Virus record (IMG/VR): IMGVR_UViG_3300025655_000022
Location: 23,178-87,177 of that record
Source of the DNA: a virus
Reading direction: 5' to 3' (one strand)
Length of the DNA: 64,000 bases
In this document: positions 1 to 8,892 of the stretch, one piece after another
Position numbering within the stretch: position 1 is the stretch's first letter
How the letters are laid out: the number at the start of each line of letters is the position of its first letter
Position numbers and translations under genes: made by a program
Notes under the pieces: generated by a model
What the model was told of the DNA's origin: nothing
What the model saw: the letters and a program-made list of their open reading frames with translations, nothing else
Database searches by the model: none

Positions 1-831
1 ATACTCTGCACGGGCACCCATTGCATCTAAACTTGCACCTACACTAACATTTGGAAAATGCTCCCACATATCAAATGCATGTTTGTCTCGTAGTTTTACT
101 TGTGTAAAGTTTGTGTTATAAATCAGTCGAACATCAGTACGTCCACGTTTAATAAGTTCTTCAAGTATAGCATAGTGTTCTTCCATCACAAGAGGCTCAC
201 CACCAGCAAAATAAATCTGTTCTACATAATCAATATGTTCCAACACTTGCTCTAACAAGTCTGTTTCAAACTTGCCAGCATAGGTTAACTGTGGGTTATT
301 CTCTTTATACTCTGGACCTGCTAGTGCAATTTGATCCTTGTACCATTGTGAACTAAAAATGTGGCCACAACTCCTACACTTGAGATTACACAAGTTACTG
401 AAACGAACATCCCAATAGGTCATCTTAAAATTGGCGTAGGCACCATCAGCGTCAGTTTCCGCTACACGCTTTATGTGCTGACCATGATGTTTGTTTGCTG
501 ACTTGCGACCACTAAAAAAGCCTGCCTCGTCTTGTTCATAACAACGAGTGCAGTATGAATTCTTTTGATTATTTAACATGTCCAAACGCAGTTTCTTTAT
601 GCGTTCGCTATTTGCTAGTTTGTTTAACGAGTCTTGTTTGGTAGTGCCCACACAACCTGCACTCATCTCTGCGTGACAACAAGGCCAAGTTTCGCCTGTA
701 GGATATGTGTGCATGTGTATCCACGGATAGATACAAAACGTTTCGCTGTCTCGCAGTAATTCTGTTTCTCGCTCTGTTAATTCATCTACCGAGATCTTAA
801 CAGGTTCCCAACTGTTATAATCATAACTCAT
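1..831 (-). CDS. Radical SAM protein, N-terminal cysteine (twitch-like) cluster; 3' end outside window
   Basis: The reading frame opens at ATG 831 and stays open to base 1, giving 277 codons, so the C-terminus is missing. The radical SAM motif CxxxCxxC is at residues 148-155 (CNLKCRSC) and GGEP at 210-213, both diagnostic for binding the 4Fe-4S cluster and S-adenosylmethionine. Upstream cysteines (C33, C51, C52, C60, C94, C97) form an N-terminal cluster that could bind a second iron-sulfur cluster, as in twitch/SPASM-type radical SAM enzymes. The start overlaps the end of the upstream gene by 11 bases, which suggests translational coupling. It is more distant from the radical SAM genes at 1569 and 5082 than those are from each other. 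The substrate is unknown; the neighbours suggest glycan or surface-molecule modification. Confidence 0.85.
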   Translation of the reverse strand, partial: MSYDYNSWEPVKISVDELTERETELLRDSETFCIYPWIHMHTYPTGETWPCCHAEMSAGCVGTTKQDSLNKLANSERIKKLRLDMLNNQKNSYCTRCYEQDEAGFFSGRKSANKHHGQHIKRVAETDADGAYANFKMTYWDVRFSNLCNLKCRSCGHIFSSQWYKDQIALAGPEYKENNPQLTYAGKFETDLLEQVLEHIDYVEQIYFAGGEPLVMEEHYAILEELIKRGRTDVRLIYNTNFTQVKLRDKHAFDMWEHFPNVSVGASLDAMGARAEY

Positions 832-1579
832 ATAAAATACCTTGATTTAGCAACACTTGGACTAGATATTCTGTTGTCCATTTGTAGTGTCCTTCAGCAG
901 TAGGGTGGCCAGCCAGGTAACCAGCTGCCGATTTAGGATAGCAAAGGTTATGCATGTGTGCAACTTCATCAAGTGTTTGCATTCTGTTTATTAGAATCCA
1001 TTTTGAGTAATCTAATTTTAAATTTAACCTTTTTAGATGCTTGTTAAACTTAAATTTATTAGTAATAATGTCTGTGTCAAGTATTTGTGACAGTGTTGTA
1101 AATCGATAGGTATATTGGTTTAGTTCTAAATAGTTATAGAGATTTTGCATATTAATCCAATTTAACAGCACTTGCGTATTTTCACCTACTAAAGACCGGT
1201 AGGTATTACAAAAGTCTGTATCTGGACCAAAGTTGTCTCCGCCTAGTAAGAAATACTCGCTGTGTTCGTTGTACCTATATTCTGGATGCTGTTTTTCTAT
1301 GGTGTACTTGTCTGACTCAACAATAAGACTGGCGCGATCTAATCCGCTCCACATAACTAATACTAACGTATCTAACGGAGACATATTGTTAGCAGACAGA
1401 TAATGCATTACGCTTCTAGATATATGCTCATTGGACTCGCTAGGCACTGCTAAGTTATGAATTTGCATGCCTGCGATATCAGCAAGCATATTTCCCCAAG
1501 ATATACTTTCGTGATAATCGTTGGCCGTATAGCTACATCCGCTAACAACTAAGTGTTTGTACTTAGTCTTATAGTTCAT
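821..1579 (-). CDS. SGNH/GDSL-like hydrolase or esterase-type protein
   Basis: The 252-residue protein starts at ATG 1579, inside the last codons of the upstream radical SAM gene (11-base overlap); longer upstream extensions would overlap that gene much more. The N-terminal stretch VVSGCSYT has the GxSx block I of SGNH hydrolases. The C-terminal HPTAEGH resembles block V, where Asp and His of the triad usually sit, although Asp is not obvious here. SGNH proteins usually remove or transfer acyl groups on polysaccharides. Between two radical SAM genes and among glycosyltransferases, a role in acyl modification of a glycan is plausible but inferred. A second SGNH-type gene lies at 10871-11557. 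Confidence 0.6.
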   Translation of the reverse strand: MNYKTKYKHLVVSGCSYTANDYHESISWGNMLADIAGMQIHNLAVPSESNEHISRSVMHYLSANNMSPLDTLVLVMWSGLDRASLIVESDKYTIEKQHPEYRYNEHSEYFLLGGDNFGPDTDFCNTYRSLVGENTQVLLNWINMQNLYNYLELNQYTYRFTTLSQILDTDIITNKFKFNKHLKRLNLKLDYSKWILINRMQTLDEVAHMHNLCYPKSAAGYLAGHPTAEGHYKWTTEYLVQVLLNQGILYEL

Positions 1580-2924
1580 TATACCATTCTCCAATGACAG
1601 GGAATGTTTCTGCCAGGTTTTTGCCGCGACGTTGATCATATTGTGCATAAAACTTTTTAAAGTCATTGTGCAGCGATGGCATATCAAACGTATCTGAGTG
1701 CGGAGTCTTAACAACATCTAAATAATCAATTAGTCGTTGCACATGATTAATCTCATGTTCATGCAGTAGTAGATTTTTATATGCATGTTCTTCTAACCAA
1801 GTATCTAGTTTGTCTGCATAATCCATACGCAAATCATCTGGTAATACCAATGGCGATTGAAAACTTGGAAAACGTAATATGTTTAATGTAAACGAAGGAT
1901 AATCCTGACCAAAACGTTTCTTTAAATCTAGCATCCAATCTAAAAACTCTGTTAATGATTCTAAGCATAATGCATTAATAGTACACATAACATGGAAACC
2001 GTCCACTTTGCCTTCGGTTAGAACACGTTCAACATTGTGTTGCCATTGTTCCCAATTTAAACCATCGCGTATATATTCTGCGTGTGCTCCAATACTTTCG
2101 TTACTGGTATATAACTGGAAATTTTTGATGTTATGGCTTGCTTTAATTAGCTGATCAAGTTTAGCATCGTCGATTCCAAGATTACTGTTTAGAGCAAATT
2201 TCACCGGGCTTTCATTCTCAACAAACCAATCAATGAGTCGCATGGTGTGCGGGCTCATCATAGGTTCGCCTCCGGTTAAGCGTAGCTCTTGTAGAGTTTT
2301 GTGCAGATCTGATTCCCACCATTTAAAGAACGCTTCTACATACGGATTAGTTTCGTTTGGCTTATACAACTGTGCTGCATCGTGTGTGTGCGTAAAGTGT
2401 CCTCTACCATCGCTAACCAGTCCTTCATACGCACCGTGTTTCTTTAAATCTGTAACCCATTGCGTACTAAACGCAGGATTGCAATACGAACATGCAAACT
2501 GACAAGTTCTGTCAAACGCAATTTCTAATGTCTTTAAATCTACATCTTCATCTGGATTTAGCATATATGCTTCTACAAGATCCTGCTCAGAATAGATCAC
2601 ACTTTTATAAACACGGTCGCTAATAGCGTCGCGGCCCATGTCTTCGATCTTCCAACAATACTCACATCCGGGCGGACGTTCTCCTACTTGCATTTGCGCA
2701 CGATCTTGTTTCTTTTGTGGAGTATTGTGTAATGCTTTTGGATTAGCAACAACATCCCCAACACTTACTAAATGTGCCGGCGGGTGGTGGCAACTTGTAG
2801 TCATGCCGGATCCTAGCCAAATAGTAGCATTATACCACTTAGCTGCACAAAAGCTCGGACTAAAACCATCGATATATCCTTTAACTTCTAAGTCTGTATT
2901 TCTATCCTTCTTTCTTAAGCCCAT
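1569..2924 (-). CDS. Radical SAM protein with N-terminal cysteine cluster
   Basis: The 451-residue protein has the radical SAM motif CQFACSYC at residues 141-148 and LTGGEP ending near residue 221. Cysteines C26, C45, C87 and C90 in the first 90 residues form an N-terminal cluster shared with the gene at 5082 (SPSFC.AKW, CxHPP and a C..CW pattern). The C-terminal end FPVIGEWYNEL matches the shape of the other paralogue's C-terminus. It is probably a twitch-type radical SAM oxidoreductase; the substrate is unknown. The start overlaps the decayed gene upstream by 10 bases and the end overlaps the SGNH gene by 11 bases, so the chain is translationally coupled. The ends of this protein also identify the remnant at 3874-4046. 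Confidence 0.85.
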   Translation of the reverse strand: MGLRKKDRNTDLEVKGYIDGFSPSFCAAKWYNATIWLGSGMTTSCHHPPAHLVSVGDVVANPKALHNTPQKKQDRAQMQVGERPPGCEYCWKIEDMGRDAISDRVYKSVIYSEQDLVEAYMLNPDEDVDLKTLEIAFDRTCQFACSYCNPAFSTQWVTDLKKHGAYEGLVSDGRGHFTHTHDAAQLYKPNETNPYVEAFFKWWESDLHKTLQELRLTGGEPMMSPHTMRLIDWFVENESPVKFALNSNLGIDDAKLDQLIKASHNIKNFQLYTSNESIGAHAEYIRDGLNWEQWQHNVERVLTEGKVDGFHVMCTINALCLESLTEFLDWMLDLKKRFGQDYPSFTLNILRFPSFQSPLVLPDDLRMDYADKLDTWLEEHAYKNLLLHEHEINHVQRLIDYLDVVKTPHSDTFDMPSLHNDFKKFYAQYDQRRGKNLAETFPVIGEWYNEL

Positions 2925-3210
2925 ATGTTACTTAACCTACAATCGTTTTCAATAAATGTTTTATCTACATATTTCTCATCCACTGGCAGTGGATTTAACA
3001 CATCAGATAACTTCGCTCTTTAAAATTTAACAACTTATACCAGTCACTATTTTTAAATTATGAGTCAAACCAAGTCATGTTAATAACTAGATTTTGATTA
3101 TTTGGAAACGCTTCGTCAACCTGCTGGCAACCATTGTTCCAGATCTCTTTCTCTGGTTTTGAATATTGATCTACAGATGATGGTGTTTGGCCTAATGTTA
3201 TCGTACTCAT
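2915..3210 (-). pseudogene. Decayed N-terminal part of a TEK-family glycosyltransferase-like gene (nonsense plus frameshift)
   Basis: ATG 3210 overlaps the upstream stop as ATGA, a normal coupled start. A 50-codon frame (3058-3210) ends in VINMTWFDS then TAA. It aligns with residues about 26-49 of the intact paralogue at 4030-5085 (NLIVNITWLGPQ). The stop falls exactly on that protein's Gln50, so a CAA to TAA change explains it. Beyond the stop the same frame continues the alignment (FKNSDW against FKNGIW). The match then moves to another frame (VLNPLPVDE against LFWLAPVDP), so there is a frameshift near 3000. That last frame ends by overlapping the next gene's ATG by 10 bases, as a coupled gene would. 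A separate functional 50-residue peptide cannot be excluded. Confidence 0.65.
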
Positions 3211-3884
3211 TGGATATACTTTTTATAATAAGTCTGATTATAATGCTGGTATTTTTCAATAAACTTTACGGCTTGGGTATTTAAATCAACAAAAAAGTTT
3301 TTATTTACAACGTCAACTAAACGTTTGTCAGATAGGCCAATAACTGTTGCAAAATCTATAACAACATCAAACTCTGTAGGATCTGTAGCTGTTACCCATT
3401 CTTTTACATAGTTTAAATTATGCAAAGATATCATTTCATTGGCAATTATTTCTGAATCTCGAATATTGGTTAGGCTGTATTCAGGCCAGTCATTTCCACG
3501 CAAGTTATTATATGCTGTCTCTGTCCACGACTCAGGATTTGAGTCAGCTTTAAAAGTTTTCTGTGCAGACACTAACAAAAAATCATCAGGTTTACAGTTG
3601 ATCAATGTTACACACGATCCAGAATAAAATTTTTCTATATCATTTCGGTTTGTAAAATGTGTAGTCCCAACTGTAAACTTTTTACTTTTATCTGACATCA
3701 AAAACGAAAAGTTGTTTCCTGATTGCCATTTTCCAAAACCAATATCGTGGCAGTTTCCCTCGGGCGAAATGTAAACATTGTCTAAATCAAAACCTTGCAA
3801 TCCAGATAATAGTACTAATTCTAAAAAAGTTCCTGATGCACCAGTCGGGTGATTTATTACATATTGTTGACTGTTATCTTGCAT
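3207..3884 (-). CDS. Conserved-looking protein of unknown function, NHPTGASGTF motif
   Basis: This is a 225-residue soluble protein with no signal peptide or membrane segment. I do not recognise the family with confidence. The N-terminal VINHPTGASGTFLE is glycine- and serine-rich and faintly recalls the phosphate-binding start of sulfotransferase-like P-loop proteins, but no second sulfotransferase motif is evident. The start ATG 3884 lies inside the tail of the decayed radical SAM gene (11-base overlap), and the stop forms ATGA with the next, decayed gene. It is therefore an intact gene flanked on both sides by broken ones, which suggests it is retained for its own function within the modification cluster. 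Confidence 0.55.
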   Translation of the reverse strand: MQDNSQQYVINHPTGASGTFLELVLLSGLQGFDLDNVYISPEGNCHDIGFGKWQSGNNFSFLMSDKSKKFTVGTTHFTNRNDIEKFYSGSCVTLINCKPDDFLLVSAQKTFKADSNPESWTETAYNNLRGNDWPEYSLTNIRDSEIIANEMISLHNLNYVKEWVTATDPTEFDVVIDFATVIGLSDKRLVDVVNKNFFVDLNTQAVKFIEKYQHYNQTYYKKYIQ

Positions 3885-4046
3885 AATACCTACACTCCCA
3901 CCAGGTAATCATCTCTGGAAATGTTTCTGTAAAATTATATCCATGCCGCTTATTATATTCGTTAAAGAAAAACTCGTACTGAATTCATCGACCCATTGCT
4001 TAATTTCCAGGTCTGTTTCTCTACCCGGTTTACGTAGTTTGCTCAT
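3874..4046 (-). pseudogene. Remnant of a radical SAM gene: fused 5' and 3' ends, centre deleted
   Basis: From ATG 4046 the frame reads LRKPGRETDLEIK...VDEFS.SF, matching the first ~25 residues of the radical SAM protein at 1569-2924 (LRKKDRNTDLEVK...IDGFSPSF). Immediately afterwards, in a different frame, the DNA encodes FFNEYNKRHGYNF then TETFPEMITWW. This matches the last ~30 residues of the radical SAM protein at 5082-6494 (FFNEYDHRHNYDF, FPEMAAWW). About 400 central codons, including both iron-sulfur motifs, are missing. The C-terminal frame ends by overlapping the next ATG by 11 bases, the same junction geometry seen at intact radical SAM genes in this cluster. The 173-base length is not a multiple of three, consistent with an out-of-frame deletion. 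Confidence 0.8.
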
Positions 4047-5085
4047 TGAATAACTCGTTTAATTTTTTATCTTGTTCTTGTGCAAATTCAAAGAATCTTT
4101 TTCTATTATAAACTAGATCAGGAAGCATGTCAACATACATACTGTTTAAATCTGCTGTAGTTAGATATTTAACGGCTTCTGTGATAGCTGGGATTATTTG
4201 TTCTTCGTTTACATCTTCTAACTCAACTGGGAAGTAATGCGTAAATGTTTTAAATCCGTTGTCTCTTAACCATTGATATATCTGCGGCTGACCGTTAATA
4301 AGGAACGGGCGCATGCCTATGATTGGTTTCCATGTCTTTTCAGTGACAAACATAGGATCCCACGGCCGCCATTCTGTTTCAGATATGATGTTCAAAAAGT
4401 GCTTGCGCCAGATATCTAACCTTCCAAGACTGCAAACATCAAACGGCACACCACCAAATGCATTATAGCCGCTTACAGACTCTGGAGCATAATCTTCTGG
4501 TGCATCATTATTAATTTTTAAAAATACATCTGTGTTAATGCCTTCGCTTGCGTCATAATCAGCATTGTTAAGTCCTAATGTAACAATACCATCATCAAGT
4601 AAATTGTTGTGCTTTAAGGATTCAACAATACGAATTCTATGTGGTTTGGGTTTTCTATTTAAACACATGTATTTGTATTCTATAGTTTCTAAACGCACAT
4701 CTTCGTCTGTGTAATTTGGAAAATCCTGATAGCTTGCAATAGCACCTGTGTTAAATGTATATGGCCCAGTATTAAACGAAGATCCAACATGAAACACACG
4801 GTTTACACCAAGACGTTGTTCAATCTCGTTACGCTGTTTTTCTGTTATTGTTAGAGGGTCAACAGGAGCCAACCAAAATAGATTATCGTACGTCTTATTA
4901 ATGCTACAAACCTGTTCCCATATTCCATTTTTAAACTGCGGACCTAGCCAGGTGATATTAACTATTAAGTTACGTTCGTTAGGAAAGTTAAACTCAACTT
5001 GACGTTTTACTGTATCAATAATATAATGCTCTTGTTTGCCCCACGGTTCATTAATGGCAAAATGTGTTCCAATAAATGTTATCAT
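4030..5085 (-). CDS. Glycosyltransferase-like protein, TEKTWKPI family
   Basis: The 351-residue product starts at ATG 5085, which overlaps the radical SAM stop as ATGA; the extra 7 residues available upstream are unlikely. Key features are YKYMCLNRKPKPHR near residues 137-150, TEKTWKPI at 248-255, then RPFLI and a GFKTF block near 277-281. A TEK motif followed by a hydrophobic strand and a glycine turn resembles the nucleotide-sugar site of GT10/exostosin-type glycosyltransferases, so a sugar transferase is the best guess, but this is inference. Paralogues occur at 6481-7440, in two pieces at 43920-45028, and as a broken copy at 2915-3210. Its pairing with a radical SAM gene recurs in this cluster. 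Confidence 0.6.
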   Translation of the reverse strand: MITFIGTHFAINEPWGKQEHYIIDTVKRQVEFNFPNERNLIVNITWLGPQFKNGIWEQVCSINKTYDNLFWLAPVDPLTITEKQRNEIEQRLGVNRVFHVGSSFNTGPYTFNTGAIASYQDFPNYTDEDVRLETIEYKYMCLNRKPKPHRIRIVESLKHNNLLDDGIVTLGLNNADYDASEGINTDVFLKINNDAPEDYAPESVSGYNAFGGVPFDVCSLGRLDIWRKHFLNIISETEWRPWDPMFVTEKTWKPIIGMRPFLINGQPQIYQWLRDNGFKTFTHYFPVELEDVNEEQIIPAITEAVKYLTTADLNSMYVDMLPDLVYNRKRFFEFAQEQDKKLNELFNEQTT

Positions 5086-6494
5086 TGATTGGCCCAGTAC
5101 TTGCATTCATTCCACCAGGCTGCCATTTCCGGAAATACCTGCAAAAAGTCATAATTGTGACGATGGTCATATTCATTAAAAAATCTATAGAAATCTCCCT
5201 TGTGCTTTTGTGAATTTTCAATAGGTGTTTTCATCCAAGCAATGTCTCTGTCCAGGCGTTTAATTTCGTAATCTTTAAATCCTTTAAAGCGTGTTCGTGG
5301 TGTTTCAACATGTTCCATCATCCACATCATTAGATCTTCTAGTTTGTCTGCGTACATATCCGGAAGCAATCGCATACTCTGCCATTTGGGAGTGTGCAAT
5401 ACAGGAGTATCAAACCAAACACGCTGATAGGTATTACTATAAAGTTGTCTTAATCCATATATTCCAGTAAACAAATGTTCTAAACTGGTTACTGATAGAT
5501 TATTCATTGTAATAATAAATGTTAAACTACTTCTATATGGTACTTCTGTTAAAAATTGATTTACACGATCCCATAATAAATTAAAGTTTAGTCCAGCACG
5601 CATATATTCTGCTTGTTTACCAAACCCATCAAGTGAAACATATTGCATAAAATGTTCAACATTCTCACCTTCATTACAAATACGTTTCACATAATCAATA
5701 TATTTGTCCCATAGTTTTTGTTCTACACTGAGATTAGATGTTACATTTAGGTGTAAGTCTGGTTTTGGATTCTCTAATACATAATCAAACACACGATATG
5801 TGTTTTTATCCATTAGTGGTTCACCGCCTGTCATGCGGAAATGTTTTAAATCAGGATACAACTCTGGCCACCATTGCCAAAATGCTTCTACGTATGGATT
5901 ATACTCTGAATGCGGAATAGGTCTACGTTCTCCTTGGAAGTGTACAGGATCGTTATGAGGAACGCTTGTTGGATACGCACCATGTTCTTTTGCCTGGCGC
6001 ATCCACGAACTGCTAAATTGGGGTGAGCAATAACTACACTCTAAATTACAAGCAGAGTTAAAGTTCACCTCAACATACGCAGGGTTAGTGTCTGCCATTG
6101 GGTCAGCTACAACTTCATCAAACTTTTCAATAGCCCACGGTTCTCCTGAACGGTAGTGTCTATCACTAAGTTTTCCGTTATCTTCCATTGCCCAACAATA
6201 GAAGCACTCCTCAGGACGTTCGCCTGCGATCATCTTTTCACGCTGTAGTTTTTTATAATCAGTGTTATGCAACTTACCGGGATTTCCGGCGAGTTCTTCT
6301 ACAGGTATTTTGCGTAGTGGTGGATGATAACATGAGTTATTCATGCCATTGGTTAAATGCAAACTTACCTGCTTCCATTTAGCCAAGCAGAAACTTGGAC
6401 TCACTGTATCTAATTTTTGTTGTGCTATTTCTGCATCACTTAAGAACTTTGACTTAAAGTCCTTGTCTACTTCGTCACCTTTATTTTGGTTCAT
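5082..6494 (-). CDS. Radical SAM protein with N-terminal cysteine cluster
   Basis: The 470-residue protein has the radical SAM motif CNLECSYC at residues 149-156 and MTGGEP ending at residue 226. N-terminal cysteines C36, C55, C97 and C100 form the same cluster as in the gene at 1569. The two proteins share SPSFC.AKW, a C.HPP step, GERP..C.YCW and NPYVEAF.(Q/K)WW. A second iron-sulfur cluster and a peptide or glycan substrate are possible, but the substrate is unknown. The start lies within the last codons of the upstream TEK gene (14-base overlap) and the stop forms ATGA with the downstream TEK gene. Translation of radical SAM and TEK partners is therefore linked on both sides. Confidence 0.85.
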   Translation of the reverse strand: MNQNKGDEVDKDFKSKFLSDAEIAQQKLDTVSPSFCLAKWKQVSLHLTNGMNNSCYHPPLRKIPVEELAGNPGKLHNTDYKKLQREKMIAGERPEECFYCWAMEDNGKLSDRHYRSGEPWAIEKFDEVVADPMADTNPAYVEVNFNSACNLECSYCSPQFSSSWMRQAKEHGAYPTSVPHNDPVHFQGERRPIPHSEYNPYVEAFWQWWPELYPDLKHFRMTGGEPLMDKNTYRVFDYVLENPKPDLHLNVTSNLSVEQKLWDKYIDYVKRICNEGENVEHFMQYVSLDGFGKQAEYMRAGLNFNLLWDRVNQFLTEVPYRSSLTFIITMNNLSVTSLEHLFTGIYGLRQLYSNTYQRVWFDTPVLHTPKWQSMRLLPDMYADKLEDLMMWMMEHVETPRTRFKGFKDYEIKRLDRDIAWMKTPIENSQKHKGDFYRFFNEYDHRHNYDFLQVFPEMAAWWNECKYWANQ

Positions 6495-7440
6495 TATATA
6501 AATCTAATAGTCTATTATAATTATGATCTAAGATATCTTGCATATTCTTTAGCATCCAACTAATCTCTTCGGTAGATTCTTTTGCTAGGGTATCAATTAC
6601 ACGAGTTATTTCATGTATAGAGTGGGTATGTGGATCTTCGTCATATCCCTCGTCCCAAAAATCATTAAATGTTTTAAATCCCAAATTGCGTAAATTCTTT
6701 AGATAGCCTGCCGGGCCTTGCACAATAAATGGAGTCTTTAATAATATTGGACGCCATATCTTTTCGGTCGGGAAAAATGTATTTCCGGTAAAATAGGTTT
6801 CACAAACAATCTCAATAGCAAATTGACTGTACTTGTTTAAAAAATCATCAGAGTCATTCTTAAATAATTGCTGTGCAGGATTAATATCAAGAGTCTTATC
6901 GATTTCAACAGATTGTGTATTAATCGGGCACTGGTTAATGTAGTTAGCAATATCTGTTATGTCAGTAATATTGTATTCGAGCATTAGTCTCTCTAGACCA
7001 ATGTTAGCAGCATAGAACTCGTTGTCTAAATCTAAATGATTTGTGTGTAATGAAATATTGCGATGATTATTATAAAGGTACGACGACAAGTAAAGCCTTG
7101 GTGCGTTTCCTCGGCCGACAAATAATCCAAAATGTTTTAGATCATTTGATTTTTTTATTGTGGATTCATATTCAAGTGCGTTATATACCAGGTGTATAGG
7201 AAAAGTCGATGACGGCTCTAGCATATTACAAGTTTGGAAAGTAATGTTACCGGTATAGTTAACAGTAGTTTTAATGGTATCGATATATTCATCTATGCCA
7301 AGTGTTGTAAAGTCTGGGCCTTCTGAGTTTAGGTCTATTAGCAGATCCTGATTGGTATATAATGCTTGGGCTATTTTTGAATGGACCTCCACGGTGTTCC
7401 ACACTACACTATCGCTAGTTTTAACCTTAACTGTTATCAT
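6481..7440 (-). CDS. Glycosyltransferase-like protein, TEKIWRPI family
   Basis: The 319-residue protein carries TEKIWRPI at 225-232, PFIVQGPAGYL at 237-247 and LGFKTFNDFWDEGYD from about 253. This is the same C-terminal block as the 351-residue paralogue at 4030. A middle stretch (LKHFGLFVGRGNAPRLYL, residues 101-118) occupies the place of the paralogue's YMCLNRKPKPHR segment. The C-terminal block resembles GT-B/GT10-like sugar-nucleotide sites; the activity is inferred. It overlaps the 2OG-like gene upstream by 14 bases and the radical SAM gene downstream by 14 bases. There is no signal peptide or membrane span, so it acts in the cytoplasm. Confidence 0.6.
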   Translation of the reverse strand: MITVKVKTSDSVVWNTVEVHSKIAQALYTNQDLLIDLNSEGPDFTTLGIDEYIDTIKTTVNYTGNITFQTCNMLEPSSTFPIHLVYNALEYESTIKKSNDLKHFGLFVGRGNAPRLYLSSYLYNNHRNISLHTNHLDLDNEFYAANIGLERLMLEYNITDITDIANYINQCPINTQSVEIDKTLDINPAQQLFKNDSDDFLNKYSQFAIEIVCETYFTGNTFFPTEKIWRPILLKTPFIVQGPAGYLKNLRNLGFKTFNDFWDEGYDEDPHTHSIHEITRVIDTLAKESTEEISWMLKNMQDILDHNYNRLLDLYNEPK

Positions 7441-7969
7441 CTAATAGAAAGCCTGATACCTGTAAAGTAAACTTATCTTGAAAGCCAGCATTAGCACCAA
7501 GATGCCACACCTCTGAATCCCACATTAATGCATCGCCGGCTTTCCAATGTGTAAAAACTGTATCACCGTACTGTATAAAATGTCCCATTTTCCAGTCTTC
7601 TAGATGTACATTAGCACGAACTTTTAATCTGGTATCGTTAGGATATTTACTAGTAATCTGATAAAACATATCTCTGTGCAAAGGAATAACACATCCTGGA
7701 CGTTGTCTAATAGCACTAACAGAAATTACTTCCATACCTAATTGTTTACCTAAATCTTCATAATCAATTTGTGTGTTGTCATACCATAATTGATTAATTC
7801 TTGTATTATCGTAAGAATACGAATCTGGAAAACCGCCATATTCTTGGTGTATATCGGCGCACTCAGTGATTTGGTGTTTAATGCACGATCCTTCGTGTGT
7901 ATTAAAGTCGTCATTAACAAACCTACTATAATTAATATCTAAATGTTTTTTATTAAAATACATTATCAT
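7427..7969 (-). CDS. 2OG-Fe(II) oxygenase / aspartyl-asparaginyl hydroxylase-like protein
   Basis: This 180-residue protein has the double-stranded beta-helix signature. It shows PGCVIPLHRD (HxD-type iron ligands near residues 97-99), RLKVRANVHLED, then GDALMWDSEVWH, which would supply the distal His, and finally FTLQVSGF. The spacing fits aspartyl/asparaginyl beta-hydroxylase and cupin-like 2-oxoglutarate oxygenases that use an HxD...H iron triad. Phages of this type often carry such oxygenases; the substrate here is unknown. ATG 7969 overlaps the upstream stop as ATGA; a second ATG two codons later is an alternative start. Confidence 0.6.
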   Translation of the reverse strand: MIMYFNKKHLDINYSRFVNDDFNTHEGSCIKHQITECADIHQEYGGFPDSYSYDNTRINQLWYDNTQIDYEDLGKQLGMEVISVSAIRQRPGCVIPLHRDMFYQITSKYPNDTRLKVRANVHLEDWKMGHFIQYGDTVFTHWKAGDALMWDSEVWHLGANAGFQDKFTLQVSGFLLDDNS

Positions 7970-8892
7970 CCCTCTTGTGTTCTAACAACATCTATCTCAC
8001 GTACAGTAGCACCCATATTGTGCCAATTACTGCGATAATGATGTTTAAAAAATTTACTTGATTTTGCGTCTAGTAGAATCATTGGCAAATCTAAACGTCC
8101 TGTTAAACGCTCGCCATAAAATTCAATCATTTCATGCGGATCGTTGTTTTGTGTTGTAGACCATAATTCTGCTAAATTATCGAACCATTGTACTTCTCGG
8201 TAATCCCAGTCTTCAAGCATAGTCATAGATGTGCCTTGACGTGCACCAGCAATCGCCCACGCTCCGTTTTCTACATCAAGTCCAACATTGTGCCAAATAG
8301 TTAAATGGTCCATGTTACGCTTATGCACTGCATCCTTAAACTCGATTTCAGTCGGTTTACGTCCACGGTCCAAACACATCTTAACACCTTCCCTAAAACC
8401 TGCTCGCCACGCTTGAAATGCACTGCCGTTTGGATATGTTGTACTATAACAATCATGCATAGACCAGTACAATGGATCAAAACAAAATTCTACGCAGGTA
8501 TCATTAGACCCGTCTGATGCTTCGTGTGTTTTCATGTTTCGAATGAATTCACGTGTCCAGCAACTTAATCCACCGTTGCCGTACATAAGCCCATTAATAT
8601 GATTAACTGCTCTCCAACGAAACACAGCCCGCTCATACTCTGGCGTTTTCATTTCTAGTTGTAGATTAAAGAATTCTGGATTTGGCAAATTATCGCCGTC
8701 AATAAGCACAAAACGTTCGGTTGTGCTTGCTTCTGCGGCTGCTTTGTGTGCAGCATCTGAACCTTTTACTCCGTCGACACGAACAGCCCAAGGTATCATG
8801 TTTTTAATTTTAACCCAGAATTCTTCTTTCTGTGGCTCATCATAACTTAGATACACAACATCCAAGTCGGCAATATCAATAATATCACTCAT
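7966..8892 (-). CDS. Glycosyltransferase, GT-A type (DxD)
   Basis: The 308-residue protein starts with a beta-alpha-beta pattern (DLDVVYLSYDEP). It has FVLIDGDN near residues 61-68, a DxD-type metal and nucleotide-sugar site expected of GT-A glycosyltransferases. Downstream VFRWRAVNHINGLMYGNGG and SCWTREF look like an acceptor-site region. It probably transfers a sugar from a nucleotide donor; donor and acceptor cannot be read from the sequence. It overlaps the upstream small gene by 8 bases and the 2OG-like gene by 4 bases (ATGA), so it is part of the continuous translational chain. Confidence 0.6.
   Translation of the reverse strand: MSDIIDIADLDVVYLSYDEPQKEEFWVKIKNMIPWAVRVDGVKGSDAAHKAAAEASTTERFVLIDGDNLPNPEFFNLQLEMKTPEYERAVFRWRAVNHINGLMYGNGGLSCWTREFIRNMKTHEASDGSNDTCVEFCFDPLYWSMHDCYSTTYPNGSAFQAWRAGFREGVKMCLDRGRKPTEIEFKDAVHKRNMDHLTIWHNVGLDVENGAWAIAGARQGTSMTMLEDWDYREVQWFDNLAELWSTTQNNDPHEMIEFYGERLTGRLDLPMILLDAKSSKFFKHHYRSNWHNMGATVREIDVVRTQEG

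Noticed and set aside
3207-3884. Sulfotransferase assignment for the NHPTGASGTF protein
   Set aside because: Only the first motif faintly fits and no second binding motif was found.
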